64,000 nt of DNA from Roseiarcus sp963813195 (GCA_963813195.1 CAWEYC010000012.1:310001-374000); one strand, 5' to 3'. Numbered from the stretch's first letter, positions 19,163-28,647 are shown. Program-made: numbers and translations. Notes: a model not told the origin generated them from the letters alone.

Positions 19163-20905
19163 ATGGACAATCGGTTTTCGCTCTATTTGATCAAGCCGTC
19201 GCATTACGACGACGACGGCTACGTTATACAATGGGCCAGCTCGGCGATCCCGTCGAATACCCTGGCCGTCCTCTACGGGCTGGCGGCCGACTGCAAGGCG
19301 CGGCGCGTCCTCGGCGCAGACGTCGACATCGACATCGTCCCGATCGACGAGACCAATACGCGCGTTCGTCCCGAACGCATCGCCGACTCCATTGCGGCGG
19401 CCGGGGGGCGGGGCCTCGTTTGTTTCGTCGGCGTGCAATCGAACCAATTTCCCCGCGCGATGGACCTGGCGCGGCGCTTTCGCGCCAAGGGAACGCAAGT
19501 CGCGATCGGCGGCTTTCATGTTTCCGGCTGTCTCGCGATGTTGCCGGAATTGCCGGACGACCTGCAGGAGGCGCAGGCGCTGGGCGTTTCGCTGTTCGCC
19601 GGCGAGGCGGAAGGCCGCCTCGACGTCGTATTGAGCGACGCCTACGCCGGCCGGTTGAAGCCGCTGTATGATTTCATGGACGATCTGCCCGGTCTCGAGG
19701 GGGCGCCCATGCCGCTGCTCCCGGCGGCGAGCATTGCGCGCACCGCCGGCGTCGTCACCAGCTTCGACGCGGGGCGTGGCTGTCCCTTCCAATGTTCCTT
19801 CTGCACGATCATCAATGTGCAAGGTCGCAAGTCGCGTTACCGGACCCCCGACGACGTCGAGGCGATCATTCGCGCCAATCTCGCGCAAGGCGTCACGCAT
19901 TTCTTCATTACCGACGACAATCTCGCGCGCAACAAGAACTGGGAGCCGATGTTCGACCGGCTCATCGCCATGCGGCGAGACGAGAAGCTCGAGTTCAACT
20001 TCGTCATTCAAGTCGACACGCTCTGCCACCGCATTCCTCGCTTCATCGAAAAAGCCGCCGCGGCTGGAGTGCGTCGGGTGTTTCTCGGACTGGAGAACAT
20101 CAATCCGGACAGCCTGGTCGGCGCCAAGAAGAAGCAGAATCGCATCGGCGAATATCGCACGATGCTGCTCGCCTGGAAGGAAGTCGGCTGCTTCACCTAC
20201 GCCGGCTACATACTGGGCTTTCCCGCCGATACGCCGGAAACCATCGTACGCGACATCAAGATCATCCAGCGGGAATTGCCGCTCGATCTGCTCGAATTTT
20301 TCTGCCTGACGCCCCTGCCGGGTTCGGAGGACCACAAGAAGCTGGCGGCGGCCGGCATCGCCATGGACCCCGACATGAACAAATACGACCTCGAACATGT
20401 CGTCACGGGCCACCCGAAAATGTCGAAAGCGGAGTGGGAGAGCGTCTACCGCCTCGCCTGGGAGACCTATTACACGCCCGCGCACATGGCGACCGTCATG
20501 CGGCGCGCCGTGGCGACCGGCATCAGCCCCGGCAAGATGATGTTCCTGCTCATCTGGTTCTACGGCTGCGTGACGATCGAAAAGATTCATCCGCTCGAAG
20601 GGGGCTATCTGCGGCGCAAGGTGCGGCGCGACCGGCGACCGGGCCTGCCGATCGAGAACCCGCTGATCTTTTATACCAAATATGCGCTGGGCCTGCTCGG
20701 CAAGCATCTGGCCATCGCGCGCATCGTCTGGCGCATGGGGGCGGTCCGCCGGGCGATCAAACGCGACCCGAAGGCGCGCTTCTATCGCGATCAGGCGCTG
20801 ACGGCGGTCAGCGACGCCGAACTCGACGACCTCGAAATGTTCAACGTGACCGCCTCCGCGCGGGCCGTCGCGGACAAGACGAAGCATCGGCTCGCAAATG
20901 TGTGA
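19163..20905 (+). CDS. B12-binding-domain radical SAM protein of unknown substrate
   Basis: A 580-residue protein. Residues 1-160 form a cobalamin-binding-like Rossmann domain (VGVQSNQFPRA, GGFHVSG at 116-122); no canonical DxHxxG is obvious. The radical SAM core starts at RGCPFQCSFC with Cys207, Cys211 and Cys214 for the 4Fe-4S cluster. It continues through FFITDDNLARNK, VFLGLENINPDSL and AGYILGFPADTPETI, all typical of B12-dependent radical SAM enzymes such as methylases. The last 150 residues are basic and partly hydrophobic (GKMMFLLIWFYGCV). I set the ATG at 19163 rather than the TTG at 19151. No biosynthetic partner genes are adjacent, so the substrate is unknown. Its 3' end overlaps the opposing kinase gene. 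Confidence 0.85.
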   Translation: MDNRFSLYLIKPSHYDDDGYVIQWASSAIPSNTLAVLYGLAADCKARRVLGADVDIDIVPIDETNTRVRPERIADSIAAAGGRGLVCFVGVQSNQFPRAMDLARRFRAKGTQVAIGGFHVSGCLAMLPELPDDLQEAQALGVSLFAGEAEGRLDVVLSDAYAGRLKPLYDFMDDLPGLEGAPMPLLPAASIARTAGVVTSFDAGRGCPFQCSFCTIINVQGRKSRYRTPDDVEAIIRANLAQGVTHFFITDDNLARNKNWEPMFDRLIAMRRDEKLEFNFVIQVDTLCHRIPRFIEKAAAAGVRRVFLGLENINPDSLVGAKKKQNRIGEYRTMLLAWKEVGCFTYAGYILGFPADTPETIVRDIKIIQRELPLDLLEFFCLTPLPGSEDHKKLAAAGIAMDPDMNKYDLEHVVTGHPKMSKAEWESVYRLAWETYYTPAHMATVMRRAVATGISPGKMMFLLIWFYGCVTIEKIHPLEGGYLRRKVRRDRRPGLPIENPLIFYTKYALGLLGKHLAIARIVWRMGAVRRAIKRDPKARFYRDQALTAVSDAELDDLEMFNVTASARAVADKTKHRLANV

Positions 20906-23843
20906 GAGCTGATTTCGTTGGTCGGAGGCCTGCAAGCGCCCATGAACGTGGCGCTACTGCTCGAACTCGGAACGGGACGGTGAACCGGACGTCGACGCCA
21001 TGCGGCGCGCGCGGCGACATCCACAATCGCCCACCGTGCGCTTCGACGATCGATCGGCAGATCGTCAGTCCCATTCCAAGGCCGTCGGATTTCGTCGTGA
21101 AGAAGGGTTCGAACATGTGTTGCGCGACAGCCGGATCCAACCCGGGTCCGGTGTCCTCGACCGCAACGAGCACGCCGCCCGGCTCGACGAGCATCGAGGA
21201 CACCGTCAGCTCCCTGGTGCGTTCCGTGACCCCTCGCATAGCCTCGACGCCGTTCATGATCAGGTTCAGCAGCACCTGCTGCAATTGAACCCGATCGCCC
21301 GTGACCGGCCGGTCGCCGGCGGCCAACTCGGCGTGCAGTACGACGTCGTGCCGCTGCAACTCGCTGCGGGTGAGCGCCAGCACTTCCCGAATGGCGTCGT
21401 TGATGTCGAGCTTCGCCAGTTCCGGCCCGGATTTCTTGGCGAGCGCCCGGAGACCGCGGATCACCTCGCCCGCGCGTGTTCCATCCCTCACAATGCGCAG
21501 AAGCGCGTTCCGCGCCTCGTCAAGATCGGGCTCGTTCCGGTTCAGCCAGCGCAAACCGGCGTCGCCATTGGTCACGACGCCGGTCAGCGGTTGATTGATC
21601 TCATGGGCGATGGAGGCCACCAGTTGGCCCATCGTCGTCAGCCGCGCGACGCGGGTGAGTTCCGCCTGGGCGTTTCTCAGCGCCTCCTCGGCATGTCTGC
21701 GTTCGGTGATGTCCATGACCGTGCCGACGAATTCGAGGTCGCCGGACGCGCTGACGTCGGGCTGCCCCATGCTTTGCAGATGCCTGACCGATCCATCTGG
21801 CAGAACGATCCGATACTCACGTTGGAACGGGCTTCTTTCGCGCACAGCCCGGTCGAGGGTTTGCTCGAGCGAGGGCCGGTCTTCGGGGTGAACCCGCTCT
21901 AGGAAAGTCGGATAGGACGGCAGCGTTGTCGCCGGATCGAAGCTAAAGATGCGGAAGTGCTCCGCCGACCAGGAGACTTCGCCGTAGCCGACCTTCCAGC
22001 GCCAACTGCCGGTGTGGCTGATCTGCTGCGCTTCGGCAAGCGCGGCTTCGCTCCGCCGCAGATCGTCCTCGGCGCGCTTCCGCTCCGTGATGTCGACCGC
22101 GACACCCGCGAAAAGAGCCGGGCTCCCCGCAACCGGAACTGCGATTGGACCCTGCACCTCCGCCCACGTCACGCCGCCATCCTTTCGCCGATAGCGCCTC
22201 TCGACGCGTCGCCCAAGAGGCTGCCCCACGGCGAGTTCGGCGCTGATCGTCTCGGTGGCGGCGCGTTCGTCCTCATGGGCGATGTCGACGGGCGAGAGGT
22301 GGCGGAGCTCCGCCTCGGAGTAGCCGGTCATTTGCTGAAAGGCCGGGTTTGCGGCGACGAAGCGTCGGTTCGAATCGATCAAGGTGACGCCGACTGGCAC
22401 GTTTTCGAATAGATTGCGCCAGCGCTGTTCGCTCGCCCGCAGCGAATCTTCGGCCCTCTGCCGATCGCGGTTTTCATTGATCAATTCGGCGTAGAGGCGG
22501 GCATTCTCCAGCGAGATCGCCGCCTGCGACGACAACAGCTTCAGCACCGCGATCCGCGCGGGCGTGAAAACGGACGTGGCCAGGTTGTTTTCGATGTAGA
22601 GCACGCCCACCAACTCGGTCTGTTTGATCAGCGGCAGACAGAGAACCGATCGGGCGCGCCTCTGAATGATGTATTTGTCCGCTGAGAACAGCTTCTCCTT
22701 GGAGGCGTCATCCGAAATCACCGGTTCCCGCGTCCGGATGACATATTGCAGTATCGAATCGGGGAGGTCCGTGGGCGCCACGAGCGCTTGTCGGAGGTTG
22801 ACCTCAACCGTGTTGAGGCCGGTGGTGGCTTCCGCCTCGATCCAAAATTGGTCCTTCCGCGCGAGGATCAGCAGGCCTCGCTCAGCCCCCGTGTGCTCGA
22901 CCGCGATCACCATGAGAGTTTTGATCAAGTTTTCGAGGACAATCTCACCAGACACGGCCTGCGAAACTTTGATCACCGTCGCGAGGTCCAAATCCTCGAC
23001 CGGGGCCCCGATCATGCCCGCCGGGCCGGATTCCGGCTCTCCCTCTTTGAAGGCCGGATATAGCTCATCGAGTTGCCGCACCTTCCCATCGGCTCCCCAA
23101 CGCAGGTAAGCGTAGCGGGCGTTGCGTAAGTAAAGCTCGGCGAACTGCTCGAACCCGCGGGCCCGGTAGAAGAGGAAAGCGCGCTCATAGGCGATCGCCT
23201 CGTTGTGGACGAAGCCATTTGAGCGGGCCGAGCGGATGGCGTTCTCGTAGAGGCGCATCGCGTCGAGGCCCCGGCCTTCGATGCGAGCAATCTCGGCGCC
23301 CACCAGCGCGACGCGGTTTTCGAAATTCTCCGGGCAATTCGCCGCCCAGATTTCAAGCTGACGGTGGTGCGCGGCGAGAGCCTTGGCGCGCCGCCGTCGC
23401 TGGCCGGTTGTCGCGGATTCCCACGCCGCCGCCTGGGAGAGCGCGCTGTAAAAGTGATACTCCGCTTTTTCAAAGTGTGATGGCGATGTCCCGATCGTCC
23501 GCCGCGCGTTCTCTGACGCCTCGAGGGCAACGGCATAGTCGCCAGCAAAGAAGCGCGCTTGCAGCTTGCGGGGCCAGTACATGCTCTCCGGCCCCGCCAG
23601 ATCCGGGTTATCGGAGAAGCGACGTTCGATCTGACGCTCGGCAAAATGCTCATCGTCAAGACAACCGAATTTGGGCGTCAAGCCTCGGAGCATCCGAATG
23701 AGCCCGAGTTGGGCGACTATCGCGTCGGAGGCGAGACCGAACCGGATCTGCCGCACAAACGCGAGACCACGCTCGGCTTCGCGTTGCGCCTCATCAAGCG
23801 GATCGCCTGCCGCAAGAAGATTCGTGTTCAGTGGTTGCAGCAA
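20841..23843 (-). CDS. Trifunctional kinase/ATPase/sensor, C-terminal part: GAF, two PAS domains and histidine kinase
   Basis: This frame carries the C-terminal 1000 residues of a very large sensor. In order: helical repeats (1-270), a GAF domain (about 290-450, GAERGLLILARK...SVLCLPLIKQTELVGVLYIEN), PAS domain 1 (RWRNLFENVPVGVTLID), PAS domain 2 (GSWRWKVGYGEVSWS) and a histidine kinase. The kinase has the H-box SIAHEINQPLTG, the N-box LLNLIMNGVEAM, VEDTGPGLDP and GLGMGLTICRSIVEAHGG. The true gene begins at 26897 in the same phase; a lost base near 23831 disrupts the link to the middle part. The last 40 residues after FTVPFR look non-homologous and overlap the radical SAM gene by 65 bp. Confidence 0.85.
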   Translation of the reverse strand: MLQPLNTNLLAAGDPLDEAQREAERGLAFVRQIRFGLASDAIVAQLGLIRMLRGLTPKFGCLDDEHFAERQIERRFSDNPDLAGPESMYWPRKLQARFFAGDYAVALEASENARRTIGTSPSHFEKAEYHFYSALSQAAAWESATTGQRRRRAKALAAHHRQLEIWAANCPENFENRVALVGAEIARIEGRGLDAMRLYENAIRSARSNGFVHNEAIAYERAFLFYRARGFEQFAELYLRNARYAYLRWGADGKVRQLDELYPAFKEGEPESGPAGMIGAPVEDLDLATVIKVSQAVSGEIVLENLIKTLMVIAVEHTGAERGLLILARKDQFWIEAEATTGLNTVEVNLRQALVAPTDLPDSILQYVIRTREPVISDDASKEKLFSADKYIIQRRARSVLCLPLIKQTELVGVLYIENNLATSVFTPARIAVLKLLSSQAAISLENARLYAELINENRDRQRAEDSLRASEQRWRNLFENVPVGVTLIDSNRRFVAANPAFQQMTGYSEAELRHLSPVDIAHEDERAATETISAELAVGQPLGRRVERRYRRKDGGVTWAEVQGPIAVPVAGSPALFAGVAVDITERKRAEDDLRRSEAALAEAQQISHTGSWRWKVGYGEVSWSAEHFRIFSFDPATTLPSYPTFLERVHPEDRPSLEQTLDRAVRERSPFQREYRIVLPDGSVRHLQSMGQPDVSASGDLEFVGTVMDITERRHAEEALRNAQAELTRVARLTTMGQLVASIAHEINQPLTGVVTNGDAGLRWLNRNEPDLDEARNALLRIVRDGTRAGEVIRGLRALAKKSGPELAKLDINDAIREVLALTRSELQRHDVVLHAELAAGDRPVTGDRVQLQQVLLNLIMNGVEAMRGVTERTRELTVSSMLVEPGGVLVAVEDTGPGLDPAVAQHMFEPFFTTKSDGLGMGLTICRSIVEAHGGRLWMSPRAPHGVDVRFTVPFRVRAVAPRSWALAGLRPTKSALTHLRADASSCPRRPARRRSR

Positions 23844-24634
23844 TATCCCGCAAAGGTGAGATCGCCGACCGCGTTCGCCGCCTCGAAAGCGCGACGTACG
23901 AGATCACGGCCGGCCCGGACATCTTTCGTCCACGGCAGGACAACACTGCCGAAGATCATATACGTCCGGGCCTGGAAGCGCTTCAGCCCGCGCTGCTCCA
24001 CTAGGTCATAGCCGAGCCGGCCGAATCGAAATCCCGCCTGGTGGTCGCCGAAGCGCTCTCCGGCGATCACCCCAAGCACCACGTAAGCGTAACACGAACC
24101 GTCAGAGTTGCCGCCATTGAGGCTGAGATTGACGATCCGACAAATCACCAGGGCGGCCAGGTTCGCATCCGTGTACCAGGCAGGCGCCGAAAGTTTGGTC
24201 AGAACATCCAGAGTGGCGAGAGACGCCGGATCGCTCATCAAAGGCAGATCGACGAGCGCCTCGATCGGACGGTCGCCGAGGGTTGACCAAATCCGCTGGT
24301 ATTCGCATCGCACTTCCTCTGCCGTCGGATGTGGCGACCAACCGCCGCCCAGATGTTGGAGGTAGTCGAGACTGACGGCGGCCGCGCGGCTGCTTTGATC
24401 GAGGGCGGTGTACAGATCGACCCGCTGGCACGTCACGCCGGCGCGTTCGATCGTCGTTGCGGCGCGGGCCATCAGCGCCGTGAGGCGCTGCTCCGCTTCC
24501 GCCAGCGCGCCGGTCTGGAATTCACATTCGGCCCGGTTCAGCTCGAGCGCGAACGCGAGCTCGCGCCAGCGCTCCCACGAGTTCCTCCGCCAGCAGCGCC
24601 GCGCCGCCGACGAGATAAGTGAGCGCCGACGCAT
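23828..24634 (-). CDS. Trifunctional kinase/ATPase/sensor, middle part (helical repeat region)
   Basis: About 250 residues in a shifted frame that read continuously with the flanking pieces. From SWERWRELAFALELNRAECE it continues through LGGGWSPHPTAEEV, a tract typical of this protein family, to DLTFAGYCCNH. This is the TPR-like helical segment between the ATPase and GAF domains. The upstream junction lies near 24582, where one extra base (GGAACTC for GGACTC on the coding strand) shifts the frame. The downstream junction near 23831 has a missing base (CACTGAAC for CACCTGAAC). The two shifts cancel, so the outer parts share a phase. It is not a separate gene. Confidence 0.75.
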   Translation of the reverse strand: MRRRSLISSAARRCWRRNSWERWRELAFALELNRAECEFQTGALAEAEQRLTALMARAATTIERAGVTCQRVDLYTALDQSSRAAAVSLDYLQHLGGGWSPHPTAEEVRCEYQRIWSTLGDRPIEALVDLPLMSDPASLATLDVLTKLSAPAWYTDANLAALVICRIVNLSLNGGNSDGSCYAYVVLGVIAGERFGDHQAGFRFGRLGYDLVEQRGLKRFQARTYMIFGSVVLPWTKDVRAGRDLVRRAFEAANAVGDLTFAGYCCNH

Positions 24635-26897
24635 AAGCGGTAGACGCCTTCGCGCGCTTGCCGGCGATGAGGTTGAACTCGGCCAGTTGTTTGCGCTCCG
24701 CCTCCGCGATGACCAATGCGGCGCCGCGGTTGAGCTGATTGACGATCTCGAATATCGCCGCCTCTCGCTTCTCCACCGGCGTTTGCGCCGCCAGCACCCT
24801 GCCTATTCGGAGATGGGCCGCGGCGCGCGAGTGATCAGGAATCAGGGAGTAGGCGGCTTCCTGGACACGATCATGGAGGAACCTATAGGCGCCTTCCGAG
24901 CGGAACACGAGGTCGGCTCGGACCGCTTCCCAGAGGTCGTCGTGCATTTCCTCCGTCGAGCCCTGATAAAATATCCCTAGCAGTGTAAAGTCTGCGCTGT
25001 TTCCTATGCAGGCAAGCCGTTGTAGAGCGTTCTGGGTTTTGACCGGCAGTCGATGCAACTTCTCGACCATGAGATCGACGACATTGTCAGTGTAACCTTT
25101 GGCGCGAATGCGATTGAGATCACAGAACCATCGCGCATCGCCCTGGTCGAATATGAGTAGTCCCTCTTCGACGAGAGTGGTGACGAACTGAATGGCGAAG
25201 AATGGATTGCCAGTGGTTTTTTCGTGCACGAGTTGGACCAGCGGCGCGGAGTGTTCCACATTGCGGCGAATGAAATCCGCAAGCAGCCGCGCCAAGTCTT
25301 CGCGGGCGAGCGGTGTAAGCACAATATTCTGGACGACCGCGCCAGCCTTGCGAATCGCTTGCAGCTTTCGCATGAGCGGGTGCGCGGAATTAACTTCATT
25401 GTCCCGGTAGGCGCCGATCAACATCAAATGCCGCACATCCGGCCGGGTTAAGAGATCCTCAAGCAAATCCAGCGTCGCCGCGTCCAACCATTGCAAATCA
25501 TCAAGAAAGAGCGCCAGCGGATGTTCCGGCCTGGCGAAGACGCCGATGAAACGTCGGACCACGAGCTGGAAGCGGCCTTGTGCCTGCCGTGGCTCAAGCT
25601 CCATGATTGGCGGCTGTTCTCCGATGACGAGCTTCAGTTCTGGGACGAGATCGACCATCAGCCGTCCGTTAGCGCCCAGCGCCTTGAGGATGGCGTTGCG
25701 CCAACTCGCCAACTCGGCGTCACTCTTGCTGAGAAGCGGCCGCACGAGGCTCTGAAAGGCCTGCACCAGCGTCGAGTAGGGGATATCGCGTTTGTACTGG
25801 TCGAACTTCCCTGACGCGAAAAACCCGCGCGACGGCGCCAGCGCCTTGTGCAGTTCATTGACGACCGAAGTTTTGCCGATGCCGGAATAGCCGGACACCA
25901 GCACCAACTCCGGCGCGCCGCCCTTGACGACGCGATCGAAGGCGGCGAGCAAAGTATCTACGTCGCGCGCTCTCCCGTACAGCTTCTCGGGAACCAGCAA
26001 CCGGTCGGGCGTATCGTGTTCGCCCAGCAGGAAGTCATCTATACGGCGCCCATCCTCCAACGCCGCGAGACAGCGCCGGAGATCGCTCTCTATGCCGGCC
26101 GCGCTCTGATAACGCTCCTCGGGCGCCTTAGCGAGCAGCCTCATCATGATCGCCGAGACGGCGCCGGGGATCTCCTTCAGCCGCTCGGCAGGCGCCACCG
26201 GTTGCCTCGCAATATGGCAGTGGATCCACTCCATCGGATCGGCGGCGGTAAACGGCAGACGCCCGGTGAGCATCTGGTAGAATGTGACGCCAAGTGAGTA
26301 GAGGTCGCTGCGGGAATCGACCGAGCAATTCATTCTCCCGGTCTGTTCGGGCGCCATGTAGGCGAGCGTGCCCACGATGAGCTCCGCGGACTGGGGCGCC
26401 TGACGCTCGCGGGGCAGGCGCGAGGCGACGCCAAACCCGGTGAGCCGCACCCGTGGATCCGTGCAGTTGACCAGGATGTGCGCGGGCTTCAGATCCTTGT
26501 GGACGAGGCCGTGCTGATGGACCTTGCCCAGAGCCACGGCGATGCCGATGGCGAGGCGCAGGAAGCTTTCCACTTCCATGGGCGCGCCGAGCAGCCGACC
26601 TAGAGGCTCGCCTCCCGGATCCTCGAACACCAACGTGGTCCGGCCCCGTTCGCGCCCCAGCTCCAAGGGTCGCAGGGCCCATGAGCTATCCAGTTCGTCC
26701 TTCAACGCATATTCGTGCGCGAGGCGATCGAGGCTGGCCGGTGGCGGGCGCTCCGCGGTGAGCAGCACGGCCAGCACGGGGCAGCGGTTGCCGTCAGCGC
26801 TCAGCCGCCAGCCTCGACAGAAGATGCGTTCGTCGTCTTCCCACAAGACCTGGGGGCTGTCATCTCCGTCAGCGCCGAACCGAAGGGATAGGTTCAA
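24522..26897 (-). CDS. Trifunctional kinase/ATPase/sensor, N-terminal part: Ser/Thr kinase and AAA ATPase
   Basis: The N-terminal 770 or so residues. A Ser/Thr kinase-like domain (1-290) has the catalytic loop HKDLKPAHILVN (133-144), GFG (154-156) where active kinases have DFG, and APEQTGR. An ATPase domain follows with Walker A GYSGIGKT (336-343) and a Walker B-like ALFLDDLQWLD, as in STAND-type signalling ATPases. The last residues (after LLAEE) are out of frame because of the insertion near 24582. With the other two parts the protein would be about 2,000 residues. It is the third gene of a minus-strand operon after two response regulators and probably phosphorylates one of them. Its input signal is unknown. 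Confidence 0.86.
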   Translation of the reverse strand: MNLSLRFGADGDDSPQVLWEDDERIFCRGWRLSADGNRCPVLAVLLTAERPPPASLDRLAHEYALKDELDSSWALRPLELGRERGRTTLVFEDPGGEPLGRLLGAPMEVESFLRLAIGIAVALGKVHQHGLVHKDLKPAHILVNCTDPRVRLTGFGVASRLPRERQAPQSAELIVGTLAYMAPEQTGRMNCSVDSRSDLYSLGVTFYQMLTGRLPFTAADPMEWIHCHIARQPVAPAERLKEIPGAVSAIMMRLLAKAPEERYQSAAGIESDLRRCLAALEDGRRIDDFLLGEHDTPDRLLVPEKLYGRARDVDTLLAAFDRVVKGGAPELVLVSGYSGIGKTSVVNELHKALAPSRGFFASGKFDQYKRDIPYSTLVQAFQSLVRPLLSKSDAELASWRNAILKALGANGRLMVDLVPELKLVIGEQPPIMELEPRQAQGRFQLVVRRFIGVFARPEHPLALFLDDLQWLDAATLDLLEDLLTRPDVRHLMLIGAYRDNEVNSAHPLMRKLQAIRKAGAVVQNIVLTPLAREDLARLLADFIRRNVEHSAPLVQLVHEKTTGNPFFAIQFVTTLVEEGLLIFDQGDARWFCDLNRIRAKGYTDNVVDLMVEKLHRLPVKTQNALQRLACIGNSADFTLLGIFYQGSTEEMHDDLWEAVRADLVFRSEGAYRFLHDRVQEAAYSLIPDHSRAAAHLRIGRVLAAQTPVEKREAAIFEIVNQLNRGAALVIAEAERKQLAEFNLIAGKRAKASTAYASALTYLVGGAALLAEELVGALARARVRARAEPGRM

Positions 26898-27101
26898 TTG
26901 CCGCCCTCCGCCAGCTCAGTGAGTTATCGCCGTCCGTAAAGATAGCACAACCCGCACGCCGTGGACGCCGACGGCGATCGATCATACGGCGCAGCGGCGC
27001 GCGAATTCGGATCGATCAACTCGACGACGAAAGCATATGATGAAAGGAGTCAAGACGCTGATCTTTGCGAGGGTCGGGCGCTCGATCTCGCCGGCGCCAG
27101 C

Positions 27102-27479
27102 TCACGATTGCGACGCCGCCAGCGCGCTGCGCAGCAAACGGGTCATGGTTTCCCCGTCGAATGGCTTTTCCACATAAGCGAACGCGCCGGCGGCCAGGAC
27201 GCTCTCTCGGACGCTCTGGTTGGGAAACGCCGTAATGAAAATGATTGGCATACGTCGTCCCTGGGCGGTGAGCCGGCTTTGCAGCTCCAACCCGTTCATC
27301 CCTGGCATCTGCACATCGGTGATCACACACGACAAATCTTCAATCCGCAATGAGCTGAGGAACTCCTCGGCGAATTCGAACGGAAATGCGGCGAAGCCAA
27401 GCGACCTCACGAGGCCCTCCATTCCGGCACGAACCGACGCGTCGTCATCGATAATTGATACAATCTGAGCTTCGACCAA
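27102..27479 (-). CDS. Stand-alone receiver response regulator
   Basis: A single receiver (CheY-like) domain of about 125 residues with no output domain. Visible residues are the acidic pocket IIDDDAS (about 9-15), the phosphoacceptor Asp55 in CVITDVQMPGMNG, FITAFP and the Lys in VEKPFD. I start at a TTG (27479) with GGGGGA 9-14 nt upstream, which gives the normal family length. The longer frame to 27581 would add 34 residues without homology and overlap the upstream regulator. It lies between the FixJ-type regulator and the giant kinase gene, so it is probably a phosphorelay or feedback partner of that kinase. Confidence 0.85.
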   Translation of the reverse strand: MVEAQIVSIIDDDASVRAGMEGLVRSLGFAAFPFEFAEEFLSSLRIEDLSCVITDVQMPGMNGLELQSRLTAQGRRMPIIFITAFPNQSVRESVLAAGAFAYVEKPFDGETMTRLLRSALAASQS

Positions 27480-27573
27480 TCCTGAAATTCCCCCTTGCTC
27501 TCGCCATGGCCCAGGCGACCGACGCCGCCGGTCGAAATCGAGACACTCTGTGCGCAAGGGCGGGAAAATAGTA

Positions 27574-28254
27574 TCATACAATGGTATGTGCCGAGTGGTT
27601 CTGAGGCGACCGTAATTCGAGGATTTCAGCCGCTCTGACGAGGTCCGCCAGGGTTCGGACGCCCATTTTCTTCATCACATGGCCTCTGTGGATCTTGACC
27701 GTGATCTCGCTGACCCCGAGTTCCGCGGCTACCTGTTTGTTCATGAGCCCAGCCGTGACACGCGCCATAATCTCCCGTTCGCGGCTTGTGAGCGTCTCGA
27801 ATAGTCTCCGCAGTTCGGACACCGCCCTTTCACTCTCGCGCCTGTTTCTGTCGCGTTCGATCGCCTTCGCCACTGCGTCGAGCATTTCCTGATCGCGGAA
27901 CGGTTTCGTCAGGAAATCAACGGCGCCGGCTTTCATCGCCATCACGCTCATCGGGATGTCGCCGTGACCTGTGACCATAATAATCGGAATGTGGATGTTC
28001 GCTTCAGCTAACTGAGTCTGGAAGGTCAGGCCGCTCAATCCTGGCAGTCTGATGTCGAGCACCAAACAGCAAGGCGCGTCTGGAAAATTTTGCCTCAACA
28101 GCTCAGGCGCCGAAGCGAATAACTTTACATCCAGACCAACTGACTGAAACAGGCTGTTCAGCCCCTCGCGTACTGAGGCGTCGTCATCGACGACGAGGAC
28201 CGTTGGCGTCTCGGGGAGCGCATCATTTCGTGAAGACGACTTTCGCTGGGCCAT
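27574..28254 (-). CDS. FixJ/NarL-type two-component response regulator
   Basis: A 226-residue response regulator. The receiver has the acidic pair in VVDDDAS (Asp23/24), phosphoacceptor Asp67 in LVLDIRLPG, T95 in VTGHGD and Lys117 in TKPF. The C-terminal LuxR-type helix-turn-helix runs from LTSREREIMARVTAGLMNKQ to VRTLADLVRAAEIL. This FixJ-like layout activates transcription after phosphorylation. It is the first gene of the operon with the receiver protein and the giant histidine kinase, its likely cognate sensor. The 393-bp region upstream should hold the promoter. Confidence 0.9.
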   Translation of the reverse strand: MAQRKSSSRNDALPETPTVLVVDDDASVREGLNSLFQSVGLDVKLFASAPELLRQNFPDAPCCLVLDIRLPGLSGLTFQTQLAEANIHIPIIMVTGHGDIPMSVMAMKAGAVDFLTKPFRDQEMLDAVAKAIERDRNRRESERAVSELRRLFETLTSREREIMARVTAGLMNKQVAAELGVSEITVKIHRGHVMKKMGVRTLADLVRAAEILELRSPQNHSAHTIV

Positions 28255-28647
28255 CGGAGCTCTTTCTGCACGAAGGCAGGGCGAACTCGAATGTTACGCC
28301 CCATGGCGGCATGTCCGTTTGGCACACGGAGTGCGCCGAGCCTGAGCATGCTGTCCTTCACCCACATTGGTTATCAACCTTGCCCCGCCCAATATGTTAC
28401 CACCCGGCGCAGAAGTCGCAATGGCCGCGCTTGGGCGCGACTTGCCAGTGGGGTCTACGGAATTCGGCTCCCCAAGCAGGCAGCCTCCATGATGCGGACG
28501 AGATCGCCGCTACGTGCGACGTCCCCTGCATCCAAAATCCATGTCCGGACGGAAAATGCGGCATAGATGCGCTCTTGCCCGAGCGCCGAGTCCTTGAATT
28601 GGCCAATTCGCCATCCATATACCATCCATGTGGATGGAGAAAACCGA
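28255..28647. other. Intergenic region between divergent response regulator and CopG-type genes, 393 bp
   Basis: No gene recognised. It must contain promoters for both divergent operons. The right end holds a palindrome and CCATCCAT repeats, annotated separately. A frame at 28455-28709 (-) is a shadow. Confidence 0.5.
28594..28636 (+). promoter_or_regulatory. Candidate promoter/operator of the CopG-type gene
   Basis: A perfect 14-bp palindrome GAATTGGCCAATTC (28596-28609) overlaps a possible -35 (TTGAAT, 28594-28599); 17 bp later is a possible -10 (ATATAC, 28617-28622). CCATCCAT is repeated at 28611-28618 and 28622-28629, and CATCCA-TG-TGGATG (28623-28636) is palindromic. Ribbon-helix-helix regulators bind such short repeated sites, so autoregulation is a reasonable inference. 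Confidence 0.45.
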
